Positions 38,200 through 51,053 of a stretch of DNA of 64,000 nt are shown one piece after another (within the stretch, counting starts at the first letter, position 1; every line of letters begins with the position of its first letter). Origin of the DNA: Trichoplax sp. H2 (lineage: Eukaryota > Placozoa > Uniplacotomia > Trichoplacea); NCBI GenBank assembly GCA_003344405.1, contig NOWV01000170.1, positions 62,001 to 126,000 on the forward strand, given 5' to 3'. Both the position numbers and the translations under genes were made by a program. Below the pieces are notes generated by a model. It was not told the origin of the DNA, searched no databases, and worked only from the letters and a program-made list of their open reading frames with translations.

Positions 38200-39625
38200 A
38201 TGACCTCGAACGTACCTAAGAGTTTCGCTAAAATGGCGGAAATAATGCATAAACCCACCCATTGTAAGTCTACTAGCTATGCCAGAGTATTCCTAATTAA
38301 ACACAATGTCAAGAATCATTTTGTGTTGACAGTAGATATCCACGATACGGTAGATCTAATATGGAGTCTAGAGTATTAAAGTTACGTTTGGCTTTTATAT
38401 TATCTGAATTTTTTTAATTTGATTCTTGAAACTATTTTGAATAGTTTGAATGGTGGCTACGGTTAACTTGTACGACTATAATTCATTTTTTAGCCTTTTC
38501 TACATGTCGTAATTTTCGTTTTATTTCCTATTTCAGTTAGCAAGCTAGAAGCTGAAAATCTTCTGAGAATGTTTTATAAATTGACTAGCGTTAAATTGGA
38601 TAGAACAAAGTTTCGTGACGTCTTACATAATTACTTTAATATGACTGACGATATACTCATGGATCGAGGTAAAAACGACATTTTTGCCTAGGACTGCGAT
38701 ATTCAAGGACTTATTCAATGATATTCATTACATGTGTATTCTTGTATTTAGTTTTTGCAAAGCGAATGATTGCCATCATTTAATTATATTCTATTTTTGC
38801 GACAATCTCAGTATTTAGAGCCTTCGACAACGATAATGACAGCTATATTAATGTTGACGAATGGATGAGAGGTTTATCGGTATTTCTGAAAGGCACATTA
38901 GAAGAGAAGATTAAATGTAAATAAAATGTTACCAATCGGTTGTAATGATAATACTATTCCAATCTCTTCATTTTACTCTTCTAAATACGCTAATATTTTC
39001 ATCTCTATATACATTTCAGATTGCTTTAATGTATACGACTTAAACAGTGATGGACACATTACACGTGAAGAAATATTCCATATACTCAAAAATTCTCTTA
39101 CAAAGGTACATACATATAATTCACACTGGAAAGGCTTTATATCCGTGCTGACAAAATAATTAAGATTGCGCGCATGGCACAACTTAAAACAATATTATTA
39201 ATTTCCATTAAAATTGTAGCAACCGACAGAAGAAGATCCAGATGAAGGAGTAAAAGATTTAATCGATCAGACAATAAGAAGGATGGATTATGATCATGAT
39301 GGCCGTCTATCTTTATACGATTATAAAACTGCAGTAGAAGCGGAACCAGTATTACTGCTGCAAGCTTTCGGAACTTGCTTGCCAAGTGATGAGGTTAATA
39401 AATAGCGTTATACTTAGTTTGTGGAACAAGGTGTAGGAATAGCTAATGAAAAGAAATAAAATCTCATTCTTCTTAGGATGCAGTTTTATGTTAAATTAGT
39501 ATTACGTTTCATTATTAAAATCAAATACTCAAGCAAATTAATCTTGTCTTTATTAGGTTCGAGAAAAATTTGTAAAACGATTACAAACGATTGATGAAGC
39601 AGAAAGAAAGTTCCGATTGACATAA
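38200..39625 (+). CDS. CLXN: Calaxin (EF-hand axonemal dynein regulator)
   Basis: Calcium-binding protein of the outer dynein arm docking machinery, formerly EFCAB1, required for ciliary beating in animals studied. Exons: 38200-38263, 38537-38668, 38812-38916, 39020-39105, 39220-39393, 39557-39625; phases agree and give 209 residues (human about 211). Three EF-hand loops are intact: [12 protein letters not shown] (71-82), [12 protein letters not shown] (107-118) and [12 protein letters not shown] (152-163). Flanking stretches match the family closely ([37 protein letters not shown]). The first ATG at 38200 was chosen because the open frame upstream begins with a TTG only. The gene is convergent with TSEN2. 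Confidence 0.95.
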
Positions 39626-39899
39626 TTATGCAAGGACTAAGCACGATCAATGATCATTGCAAAGATTGTAATCGTGGACTAAGATTAAATTAACCACTAC
39701 TAATAAGCACAGTTTCCTCGTTTACTAGTACTTTACTAATTCTTCTTTAAATTGCTAATATACATCATGATACTACTAACAAGTTCCTTTATAAATTTAA
39801 CTGGGTAGAAGTAATACTGTGTATCTAATAAAACTACATACTGTTGCATAGTGTACATATACAGTATATATATATATATTCATATATACAATATCTCTA

Positions 39900-39905
39900 A
39901 ATAAA
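39900..39905 (+). promoter_or_regulatory. Probable polyadenylation signal of calaxin
   Basis: AATAAA about 275 bp after the calaxin stop, just downstream of a TATATATA tract and before the convergent TSEN2 gene. Position and motif fit; there is no direct evidence of cleavage. Confidence 0.45.
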
Positions 39906-40031
39906 GTTATTATTTTATAACCAAAACTCACAGTTTCATGGTAAGATACCCTATATTGGGGCAATGTGAGTCTACTATCTTAATTAAGAAACGATTAATA
40001 AAAATATAACCATGCTAGATTCATTGAAGTT

Positions 40032-41563
40032 TTAATCACTCTCTACTCCACTTGATATTTCCATAGTATTTCCTTTCATCACATTTTCTCTCGCTTTTTC
40101 GCTTAGCCAACGGCGAACAATTACTTCTTTAACCGTAAACTTTTGAATACAGGATGGATGTTCTAATTCTGAATCTGATAAATCGGCTGGTCTTGTGACG
40201 TAACAAATTACAACATCTTTTGCAGAACGTTCATTTATTCGACTGATTGTAGACAACGCTATCCAATCCATACCTCTAGAGTTGTTGCATTTTGTCTTGT
40301 CAATACATTCAACGACAACGGAATAACTAAATCGCAGATATACATAAAACATGTTATTACAAATGCAGTTCTAGATATAACCTTGACCACCGTTTTCTAC
40401 AAGCTATACGTTTGTATTGTATTAATACCCATTGCGATAAATAATTCGATATTTACCTTGAATGATAAAACTCAGGGCCTTTATAATATAGCAAAAAATG
40501 AGTTCCATATTTAATACCACATTTGGGTACCCATCCTTTACTACGATAATAATGATAAGCAATGTAGTTTGGTATAAAATTCGGATTAGCCTGACAGCAT
40601 TTTCTCCATAGTTCGGTTATTTCTAGTGAACTATTACCGTCCACAATCTTTAGACAGTTAAAAGCATAAACTAAAAAGAAAGCCTCTTCTAATGTCAACT
40701 GTAGGTATTCATAGATGAGATAGGGATCTTTGCACTGCTTAGATCTTACCTATGAAACACAGATTAGGTATCAATTAATATTTCATATATGTTGATAACA
40801 AATCTAAAAATAAACTATTTATGCAAGACGCTATATTGAACCAATTATCGAAATAACACCAGCTTAATCAGCTTATTTAATATTCCACATTTATTGGCAT
40901 CAATCTAGCATAACTATTCAGGTAATACTTGCAAATTAAATCGGTTATTGAACAGTAAATAACACCAATTCAAGTTCTTATTGAAGTAACTAAGTTATTG
41001 TATCAATTAGATCACTTTACTTTGTCTGTTTCCTGTGGTATTTGATTTATTGTAGCACCTTCATTGTTACTACTGCCACTGCTATCCGAATGATCTTCAT
41101 TGGAGCTAGCAGAACTAGATGGAGCGGAGGCTGTAGCCGGTACGTTAGGCAATTCTTGACTGTTTCGGTGGCTAGCATACCATTCATATTCCTCTCTCCA
41201 CTGCTTATGTCTTTTATGCCTTTCTTTACGAATTGGTTTAAAACTGACCTGCAGCTTTCGTCGAATACCTTTACGAAGTCTTTTACGTTTTTTGGATAAC
41301 TGGAAGGATCCAGTTACAAACTGAAAGTTAGGCTTGCCGCGAGATAGAATTCCTTTACCGAAAAATCCCATTTCATACAGCATATTGATATCACCTTGGT
41401 TTCTCACCGAAATACTATCGCCATTCCATTTCGCTTCAAAGTAATACCAGCGGCTGATATCACAAGGCTTACCAGTGAAAGAAGCAATAGGGACAGGAAA
41501 AGGTGAGGTATCCTGGCTTTTACCAGCAATCTTAGCTTTAGCTACTGGACGTCGTAGTTCCAT
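40032..41563 (-). CDS. TSEN2: tRNA-splicing endonuclease subunit Sen2
   Basis: Catalytic subunit of the nuclear endonuclease that cuts introns from pre-tRNAs (5' splice site in yeast and human). Exons in coding order: 41563-41021, 40749-40457, 40326-40032; in phase, 376 residues (human 465). N-terminal part has the family segment MGFFGKGILSRGKPNF, then a basic, Ser-rich linker. The C-terminal nuclease domain starts near residue 190 with YLQLTLEEAFFLVYA and contains YRSKGWVPKCGIKYGT. The catalytic triad is present: Tyr269 and His277 (LLYYKGPEFYH) and Lys315 (ERSAKDVVICYV). I chose the ATG at 41563 because the open frame upstream holds only a GTG after an in-frame TAG. The gene is divergent from DCAKD, with about 0.9 kb between starts. 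Confidence 0.94.
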
Positions 41564-42459
41564 GTCCAGCTCGGTCTTAGCAACAGCTAGCACATCATTC
41601 AAAGATCCAAGGTACACAATCCGTTTACGTATCTATCTCTATTTGCAATACTCAGTATTGTACCGTTTTCCCTTCTTATACAGTATTGTGTTATGCCGTA
41701 GATCACAAGAAGACTAAAACTTTATGACTTGGATTGGACTTTTTGGGTAAAGACAAGAATTTTGCAAACACGTCAGAAGTTGAGCTCTTGAATTACATTT
41801 ATAATGCACAGTCTAGGTCCTTCTCTTGACTTCTTTGCGTAGCAGGGATAGCTATTATACTATTGCCTTTTCAAGACTCTATTACTTAGTTGCTAGGAGA
41901 ACTAATTACCCAAATAAATAATGATAATTTACCTTCAAAATAGCAGAAACAAGCTGGACAATCTAAAAGTAGCCATAGCTAGAAGAAGACGAATCAGCTG
42001 GTTGCAGCATTTGCATGGCTTCAATACAATGTACCGTAGTAATCGGCGAGCGATGCTATACCAAACATTGCATTTGATCCTATACTAAGCAATAAGAAAG
42101 AAAGCTATCTATACTCTTCAAGGTCTTGATACAGTACAAAGTATGCTAATACCTCCATACTCGGATCGAATCTACTGTACTGTAGTCGTCGGTTATCGAC
42201 TATAGTAATGCTGAAAACACTATACTGGCCTTATACTGTGGCATATGCCCACTATCTACTTGTGTAAACCCTCTCTCCAAGACAACAGTGTGGTCGCAAG
42301 AATTGAGCTAAATGGACGAGATTTTTATTAATTAAGGGCTCAAACTCGATCGATATCACCTAGAAAGTGAATTTATACATTAATATTGCTATTAGAAGAT
42401 TATAACGTGCTATTTGCATCTTATAAGTTAGCTCTGGATACCTTTAAAACGGTTAAAAC
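41564..42459. other. Divergent promoter region of TSEN2 and DCAKD
   Basis: About 900 bp separates the start codons of the two divergent genes and presumably carries both promoters. I see no coding sequence or named motif. Confidence 0.6.
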
Positions 42460-44140
42460 ATGTTCCTAGTCGGCTTGACAGGTGGTATTGCAAGTGGTAA
42501 AAGCACAGTTTGCAAGACTTTGCAAGAGCTTGGATGTTGGATCATTGATGCAGATGCTTTAGCTAGAGAAGGTTCGAATAATAATCTAGTATATATTTTA
42601 TATCAATGTTATACTACGCTTATAACTGTTGCAAAGCTCATGGGAATGTAGTCTACTTTTGCCTATGGAGATACAGTTCTTGAAGACAGTTCTCTGCTTC
42701 CACCGCTAATTGCTAATGAAAACTGTTCAATCTTTCAGAAAATTACTGTGTGCAATAGTAATCAGAACTAGTACAAGCCTTAAAAGGCAGTTTCCTACCT
42801 TTATCGTCATGAAATCTGCTCATTTAGTAGATCTCCACTTGTAAGCGTAATGCTTGTTAATAAAAAAGAGCATGCTATGATACAATACGCTCGCCATGCA
42901 TAGACAGACCTTAAAAGTAGCTTTCTACTTTCCTATTGAATGATAGCTGTTTGATTTTATTTTTAATCAGATAAACATACTGTTAATTGAATATACTGTA
43001 ATATCGCACAAGATCACATTCAAGTATAATACAATGTTCTTTTCGCATTCTGAGATATGTAGAGTTATTTTAAGGAGATTTTTTTTGTCTTCTGTAATGA
43101 AAACTATTTAATTGGATTTAACACTACTTATAACCATAGTGTATATATATAAAAAAGTTTTATAATATACCAACCATCTTGAGTATTGACTAGTTTTACT
43201 TCATATATACGAATACTTGTAATAAATAGATATTTTTATCCCTTATTCTATAGTCGTCTTACCTCAACGGCCTGCTTGGTCAAAAATTGTGCAAGCCTTT
43301 GGTCAGGAAGTTCTGGAAGAAGATGGTCAACTAAACCGCCAGCGATTAGGCGATATTATATTTAAAGACCCGCAGAAACGCAAGTTACTCAATTCTATTA
43401 CTCACCCTGCAATCCAAAAGCAAATGCTTTGGCTTATATTTAAAGCTTTTTTAACAGGTAGCATACATAGATATTGTTGCTTTTTACACAAAACGGTAAC
43501 TGATATCATATAAATATTTTCTCCTTACCGTCAATTGACTTATGTGCAATTTTACCAAACGTAAGATGGAATGAAAGTCTATCCCAGAATAGATTTATAA
43601 CTGATTATAGATCTCTTTTATATTCTCAACAATCTTATTCTAATTTATAGGGGAAAAGTTTGTCGTACTCGATATCCCTTTACTGTATGAAGGTGGAAAG
43701 TTATTAAAATACCTAAACCGTGTTATTGTCGTCTACTGGTGAGTATACCACAGTATCATGCAATATTATCTACAATGTTTCAGTGAAAATATTTGATTGA
43801 TTAATTATTACTATGCACGTATATACCGCTGTTGAGATACGGTTTCTCATAATTTCTCTCTAGCTCAAGATCGCAACAACTCGAGCGGTTAATGAAGAGA
43901 AATGAGCTGACTTTAGATCAAGCAAATTCTCGTATCGATGCTCAATTAGATATAGAACAAAAACGCCAAAAAGCGGATATAATTATTGACAATACGAAAT
44001 CAGAAGAAGAAACAATACAGCAAGTTCGTAAAGTTTATTTTGAATTAAATCATTCTTGGAGTCATTGGAAATTGCGCTTACTGTTAATAGGAATGTTATT
44101 TAGCTCATATTTGATATTTCAGAAGGTAATCCTCACTTAA
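42460..44140 (+). CDS. DCAKD: Dephospho-CoA kinase domain-containing protein
   Basis: CoaE-type P-loop kinase; it phosphorylates the 3'-OH of dephospho-CoA, the last step of coenzyme A synthesis. Exons: 42460-42571, 43254-43457, 43651-43738, 43864-44140; phases agree, 226 residues (human 231). Walker A is GGIASGKST at residues 8-16, followed by the DADALAR motif of the family; [14 protein letters not shown] and [20 protein letters not shown] mark the substrate and lid regions; KADIIIDN is also typical. The C-terminus carries a hydrophobic helix ([16 protein letters not shown]) as in the animal membrane-associated form, which bacterial CoaE lacks. Start is the ATG directly before FLVGLTGG. Confidence 0.95.
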
Positions 44141-44432
44141 TATAATTTAGCTTTAATTTATTGACTGTTTCAAAAAATTTGAAGGCTACTTTGTATACCT
44201 AGGCCTATTTTATCAGTGATTTTTACACTTGTATGTACTGTAATTTAAATTTGGTGTATAACTGTTTCACTTTATAATGTACATACGGTATAATGCAGTT
44301 GATTCAGTCAGGATAGAGGCTTGTTTGCTTGTATTTATCCTAAACTCGAAAGACTACTTAAATCATGCCCTAAAAATTGGTAAACTCTTTGAATAATAAA
44401 AATATATACAATAGTGTAAGTATCTACCAAGT

Positions 44433-45581
44433 TCATTCCTCACTTCCTGCCAACATCTTAGTAAGTGGATATCTTGAATAAGATATACTCAACAGATATT
44501 CTTGTAAGCCAGTCGGCATGGAATTATAATGTCTTGTTAAAAATGAAAAAGCATATTCATCCAAGGAATTTGCATGGAATACAGCTTTTTCAATTGCAAG
44601 CAGTACATCCTCCGTTTTGTAATCTTCAGCTGTAAACTCCAGCTTATTGAAACAAAACTTCATAACTATAAATGTGGTTAAAATAATTTTATATGAGGAC
44701 AAGATAGATATCAGATAGCTTCTAATCAAATCTAAATCTAATGGAAATAAATATGAACTGCATTGTCAAATCTTACATTTAACAAAATAAGAATCTCCAT
44801 GTTCTTCGTACGTCTCTTGATCTAAAGTTTGCCACATAACTTCACTTTTTCTAGCTATAGCGTCATCGGATGGTATTAAATTAGTAGTAGTAATCTCATT
44901 TAGAATGCTTATTATTTTAACATCGCTGTCTATCTCTCGTAAATCTTCTCGCAAAGATTTGCAAAATGCTTCTAAGCCAAACATTGCCATATTAAAAGGG
45001 ACAAATTCAGGATGACCAATTCGACTTGCCGAAGATAAGATATTAATAATTCTACCGTGGCTCTTTTTTATTAGTGGTAAGAATGCTCGAATTAGCTCGA
45101 TAGAATTCCATAGATTGTTTTCTAACTCAATTTTACTTTCTTTAACTGAAAACCATTCTACTCCTGCTATAGCAAATGATGGCGGACAATTTATGATTGC
45201 CCATAATTGCTCATGAGATAATTTCTTCTGGATAAGATTAGCGGTAGCTTTTGGCTTTTTAGCATCTAACCTTACAGTCTTAAGACGATTTGAGCATGCT
45301 TTAATTAACGCTTCTTCGCCTTTAGCTGTGATACATGCAGCATAAACGCACAATCCTAAACGGTCGAAATGCTTTACGATAGTCGAGGCAATTCCATGAT
45401 CAGCATATGCAACCAATATCGTTTTATTAAGATAACCTCGAATAAAGGCCGGCTTGCGGAATAACTTCCAGATCACAATGAAAGTAAAGACTGTAACGAT
45501 AGTAATCACGCATAGCACTTTTCTATCGTGAAAGTCAATCTGGTTTACCTTAGCATTCAAATTTGTCAATCTAGAGTACAA
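44433..45581 (-). CDS. Membrane SDR, RDH16/HSD17B6-like, probably catalytically inactive
   Basis: Short-chain dehydrogenase/reductase related to the SDR9C group (retinol and hydroxysteroid dehydrogenases). Two exons: about 45581-44777 and 44629-44433, joined in phase 1. An N-terminal membrane helix (VLCVITIVTVFTFIVIW) precedes the Rossmann fold; family landmarks such as LGLCVYAACIT, GRIINILSSASRIG and FGLEAFCKSLREDL are clear. Catalytic features are missing: the Gly-rich TGxxxGxG is VAYADHGIA; the NNAG motif is INCPP; the YxxxK motif is FNMAM (Phe at codon 44996-44994, Met at 44984-44982). The frame shows no stop or indel, so this is a conserved-looking pseudoenzyme rather than debris. No in-frame ATG exists before residue 198 of this frame; the start most likely lies in an upstream exon I could not place. 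Confidence 0.8.
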
Positions 45582-46928
45582 GCATATTATGAGTTTGAAT
45601 AATCGATATCAAAGAACTTATTAAAACTGAAGCTATAGAAGTAAATTAATCACTCATGGCTTATTCATTGTACTAATACATACTTTACGTTTGCTATCTT
45701 ACCTAGATTTTATTAGGGCCTCCATGGATTGCTATTTGGTTATCAAATATACTCGTGTTGCGTAGTCAAAAGTGATACTGACACACTATAATATGATCTG
45801 AAGCAAGGTACTAGCATTTGTGATACCCATGCTAGTATAAACTGTTCATATTTTAACACAAGAATCGAGGGCTATAGCTAATTGATTAATTCAGCTACAA
45901 TCTGTTGTGATAGCTTGACCATATGGTTCATCAATGAATAAATAATACTTTATTAGATATCATAACCATAATATCGGATCTATGTTTGTCGAAATAAACA
46001 CCTTATTTGCTATTAAATGATCGATCCTATGTACTGTATAATAGTACGATAGGAGAAATGTACCATGAAAAGCTTCATCATTAGAATTCTATCAACGGAG
46101 GAATTCCAGAATCTAATGATTGACACTACATCGATACCAATCTTATAAAAACGGCATTGCTGTAATCTAGAGACCCTCTATCATAGAGGGTCTCTACTGT
46201 AATCTATACAGCAATGTAACCTTTAAAAATCAATTTTTATAGTTAGATTATCTATAACTTTTGTAACAGACGAACAAAAATACCTCTGAAGTCAAGTAAC
46301 AACGGTTAAACATCAGACATAAATATCAAATACATTTTAAATTAAAATATCTACAGATAATTTGACATGATCGCATTCGAATCACCTGAAACTCTCATCA
46401 ACTAAAGTGCATAACTACGCATAGATACTACAAAATACGTTGAAAATTCATTTGCAATACTATTAGTCCAAGCCTTTTAACAAACTACCAAATATTCGTG
46501 TAATACGTGTATGTTAGGCCGGATAAATTACGAATCTTTTCATTCTTTCATACTACAATATTTAATCACCTCAGTATTATTTGCGTAATTTAAGTGCTCG
46601 AAGTTTATCAACAATTTCGGATATCACATCTGTATTCTCAATTTTCTCGCACATTTATAAATATAACAGAAATAAATATATATTTTGTATTTGATTAATA
46701 AGAATTTTCTGATAACACCAATAAATTTTTGTTACAGTTTCGAAAATGATGTTAAAATTTTATAAAGGCCAAATTTAATCCCGATTATTGTCCTATCCAT
46801 ATTAACTACTTACACTGAAGATATCGATATCAAATCAAGTGATCTATAATTTATATACATATTCTGCCGATTTTTGACAGTTTTATGAGATTAAGATCTA
46901 CATTACACATCTAAGAAGGGACGATATC
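45582..46928. other. Intergenic region with a long hairpin
   Basis: About 1.3 kb between the visible SDR 5' end and the GALNT 3' end. The missing first SDR exon may lie here. The only clear structure is the palindrome at 46155-46216, listed separately. Confidence 0.5.
46155..46216. repeat. Imperfect 62-bp palindrome (hairpin)
   Basis: Inner arms AGAGACCCTCTAT (46169-46181) and ATAGAGGGTCTCT (46183-46195) are perfect inverted repeats around one base. Outer arms CATTGCTGTA (46155-46164) and TACAGCAATG (46207-46216) pair again, with small unpaired stretches between. It could be a tiny foldback element or a structured transcript. Confidence 0.85.
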
Positions 46929-49900
46929 CTACTGAATAAATTGCCATTTTTGCTCAGGATCGTCATTACATATCTTCATTGTTATCATCATGTCATTAGT
47001 GTTTAATGCCAAACACAGCCCTCGGGAGATATTATATATTCGCTTTTTCTATCAGATAAATAGAATTACCATTAAACTTAGAAAATATTCGTACTTAAAT
47101 TTCAAGCACAGTATAACTTACACGACCATATGCAGAAGATATATAATATTCTGTACCTTATCATAAATCCATTCTTGTGAACTTAGATTTCCACATTTCT
47201 TAAGTAAGGGGACAATCGTACCACCAAAATGTGCTATGTCAGCACAGTACTTATGTAGCATGAGCATTCTCGTATTTAAATACATCCACTTCTAAAGTAT
47301 TAAGCAGATATGAAAATTATTAATGATGCTGCTGTGTATTAGATAGATTGAAATAAATTAATTAAGTAGTGTTGCTGACTTTGTTACGTAGATAGTATGT
47401 AGAACAGTTCAAAGAAAAATTTTGCTTTATTTGGTATAATTTATTACAGTCGAATAGCATTTATAAAACTAAAAATACAATTGCATTCATAATATTCTGG
47501 ATATCAAGGTATTACGAGGAAAACGTTCAGATACCACCCATTTCAATTGTAGTTGTATTTATAGCCTTGTACTTACTGCTTTTTCAATCTTCTTACATTG
47601 TCGAGCAAGCATTTTCTCTCCTTTGCGAAAGTTTTTAACTTTATTTGGTGCACTTAAGCAATATAAACTATTTCCAGCATTTCTTATCTAAGCAAAAAAG
47701 TCATAATGACAAATAATTAATACCGAAATACTTTCTAAGTCGTGAGATTTTTTATGCGATATAATTAACTTGTCCAGTTTATAAATAGGACTACTAATTT
47801 CAACATTATACAGAAAAAATAGTTCTACTAACTTTGCCTTGCATTAAAGACTTTGTTTCAGGTGTTTTTAAGTTGTTAGTTACAAAAGAAATTCCTGATT
47901 TTTGTTGACGGATTTGTTCTGAGTCAGTTGGAAGGACAAGTTCTGGGTAAACCTCCTGTAAATACCAACGAAAGGGTTTGCAGTGGAGCGACTGTCTTAA
48001 TTTCGTCCGATTACTGATATCTCCGTATAGCTTTCTATCACGCAAGTCAGGTCTTAGATTATAATAGAGTTCCTTGTAATCATCCATCCATACTTCAGCA
48101 ACACGTTGAGAGTTTATTTCCATGCTAAATTTCTTATTAGCTGTGCCATACGGTCTCCTTGTGCGAAATATATGACCAACACGTGAACATGGAGCGATCT
48201 TTAATTGGCCTCCACATTGCCATATTCTAAAAGAAATTTCTAAATTTTCTCCTCCCCATATTTCCATTTGATCATCATACGCACCAATCTGAAAAAAATA
48301 TTGCTTACTCATAGCAAATAATCCACCAGCCATCGTAGGTGAACTAAAAATGGTACAAAATTAATAGATTCGCCATAAGAGCTTCATTTAAATTTAAATG
48401 TTAAAATTCTTCCAGTAAGCACGAAACGATTGAGAAAACAATGACTTAATTGGTTAACTAATTATCACATACCGAAATGGCTTTGTCGGACCGCTGTATA
48501 ATGATTGAGGTACAGGTGCCCATGCAAAATGAAGGCCCCAACTGAATCCCCCACGTACAATGGGTGACGCAGTATATCGAAAGGTATCAAAGTTAATAAT
48601 ATCGATGATGGGACAAATGGCTGTTTGAGGATTTAATTTAATCTCAGCTACTAAAGGCTCCAACCATCCAGCATTGACTTCACAATGTGAATCTAGGAAA
48701 ATAATAATTTCGCTATTTGCCATTTTTGCACCAGTTAATCGAGAGCGAATTAATCCTTCTCTTTTATTGTTGCGAACAACTTTGACAATACCACTCAATG
48801 ATGCTTTAACGATTGTCGCTACTTTACGATATAGATCTATCATGTATAACATGAATTAATTTGAAAAGAAAAAGTGTTAGAAAAAAGAAACTTAATTAGC
48901 AATTAAGAACTAATTTAATTACTGTAATCGACCCAAAATAATCCCTAGCCATCTTCTACGTTAAACATAAATTCATTTTAGTGGTCGTACAATACAATAT
49001 CTATCGTCGCCTTTAGTAATCATTTATTTTCTATACAAATTTGATTCTTACCATACATTCATATAAACTATCTTTGTACAGTAATGATCTTATTGTAAAC
49101 TAAAATTTGAGTTACAATAATAATTGTAAATCATGCAAATATTGCAGAGTGTTGATTTTCTATCCTTACCTATAGAACTATAATCATCAATCAGTATGAT
49201 TTCATGTACAAGATCTGTTGGCGATCGATCCAATACGCTATAAACAGTTCGAAATAAAGCTGAAAGAGCTTCTTCATGGAAACAAATAATAATACTGGCT
49301 GCTGGCAAATTGCTTTGGTTATAGAAAGTCCCTTCTAATCGACAGCTGTTGGATACGATAATAGATTATTAGCATAATCAGTATAGTGCAAGAACTCTGG
49401 CATAAACATACACGCATGAGTAATCTAACAGTAATGAAGTACTAGAATAAAGTATCATCAACAGTTATATCAAGTTTTAATTAAGTTATGAATGGAACTG
49501 CAGTACCTTGGATGCCTTGTATCTGGTATATCACGTAAAAAACCAATCCGTTGGCTAAGTAATTCATTAAAAGCGTGCTTTTGATAGCCTTTTTGATAAA
49601 ATTTCAGTTCAGAAGTAGTTCTAATCCTTCCCATCAGAGGTTGATCTTCAATTTTAGTTCTCTGCATAGAAATAAGATTGGCTTTTGTCCATCTGGCTAC
49701 AGTCTACGAATGAATGAAGATTCAGCATGCATTTAAATCATGTCAAATTTATTTTAATTTTATAACTACATATATAGTAAGCATTCTATTATTCGTGTAG
49801 TCCTTGTATTGCTAGAAACTGTTGATGTCATATCTGAGCAATCAACAGCTAATCTCTTTCGTTCGCATAATTACCAATTCTAGGGTTCAATATCGATTAA

Positions 49901-51053
49901 CATGACATTCAATTGTATTACGATAGGTTATTTTAAAGTAAACTTGAAACTACCCGCATAATAGTAGTAATAACGTTATTATACTGGAAAGCGTTGACGT
50001 AGTATTGATTACCTGATTTTGATGACTGCCTCCATTTAACGAATATGAAGAATTTGAGTTAGACTTAGAGTGTAGCTGTTCACGTATCGAATCATTCTTT
50101 ACGTGCAATAAAGTTTCTCTATTCACCACTAATAATGTCCGGTTGTTGACAGTACTATTTTGCTTTAATTGTATGACAGGATGTGGCAATCGATGTTCAG
50201 TTTGATTAGTAGTAAGTTGGCTTGCATAAGATTTTAGCCTGGATCTATCCATGACTGATTGACTATTATTTTTCGAAGACTCAGCTAAGGTATTTTTCAT
50301 TTTGAGCTCTTGTGTCTTGATAGCAGATGTCTTCTTTATTTTATCATTTAATCTATGATAGTTTACCCCTCTACTGATATTATAATGTGATTGACTGCTT
50401 TCGATTCCACTAGCATTGATCGATCGATTGGTCGATTTCAAAGGAACGTTATTTGTATTATTAACTTCCTTTTTTGCCTGTTGATGCCATTTTTTTACTT
50501 TTCCAATGTTTATAGTAAGATTTCTGTCTTGGTATTGTTGTATAGTAGATGATGATACATTCTTTTCATCCGATGTGGTGGCAGTTTTATTGCTAAGAAT
50601 TGGAGAACGTCTCTTCAGACTGTCCTTAGCAACATCAACTAGTAAACGTTGTTTGCCGTTGTGTTCAATAAAATTCCCTCTATACTTTACCTCTGTTGGA
50701 CTGAGACTTTGAGACTTTATAAGGCGATTTCGTTCTTTCATCGATTTAATTTTACTTTGATGATGAACCTTTGTCGTCTGTTTGTGATATCTCAATTCAT
50801 CATCGGATTCTGAGCCTTTTTGAATACGAGGAATGGCATTAACATTTCGAATAATTTCCTTACTATCATCCCCAGCAATCTTTACGATAATTCGTTGTCG
50901 TTTATACCGTAGTTGCTGATCAAACCAAGGCGTTTTTGAATGAGTTGTATTACTGTAATGAGAATAAAATGCAAAAACGATACACCAAAATATCGTAGTA
51001 AGTACTAACGGACTGCATAACCTATATCGTCTGATTCTCCTCAATAAAGGCAT
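46929..51053 (-). CDS. GALNT: Polypeptide N-acetylgalactosaminyltransferase (GALNT11-like)
   Basis: Golgi type II membrane enzyme that starts mucin-type O-glycosylation by moving GalNAc from UDP-GalNAc to Ser/Thr. Exons in coding order: 51053-50013, 49703-49507, 49345-49170, 48836-48473, 48343-47833, 47687-47577, 47291-47157, 47048-46929; phases agree, 884 residues. Short cytosolic RRIRRYR tail, membrane anchor at about 14-30, then a stem of roughly 320 residues, much longer than in most family members. Catalytic domain: [15 protein letters not shown] with the DxH metal site at 520-522, [11 protein letters not shown], and the [13 protein letters not shown] motif at 622 on. The last three exons code a ricin B-type lectin domain ([34 protein letters not shown]). 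The exact paralogue is uncertain; GALNT11 is my best match. Confidence 0.93.

Noticed and set aside
50506-50712. Plus-strand frame within the GALNT stem exon
   Set aside because: It is the antisense shadow of the stem-coding exon and has no features of its own.
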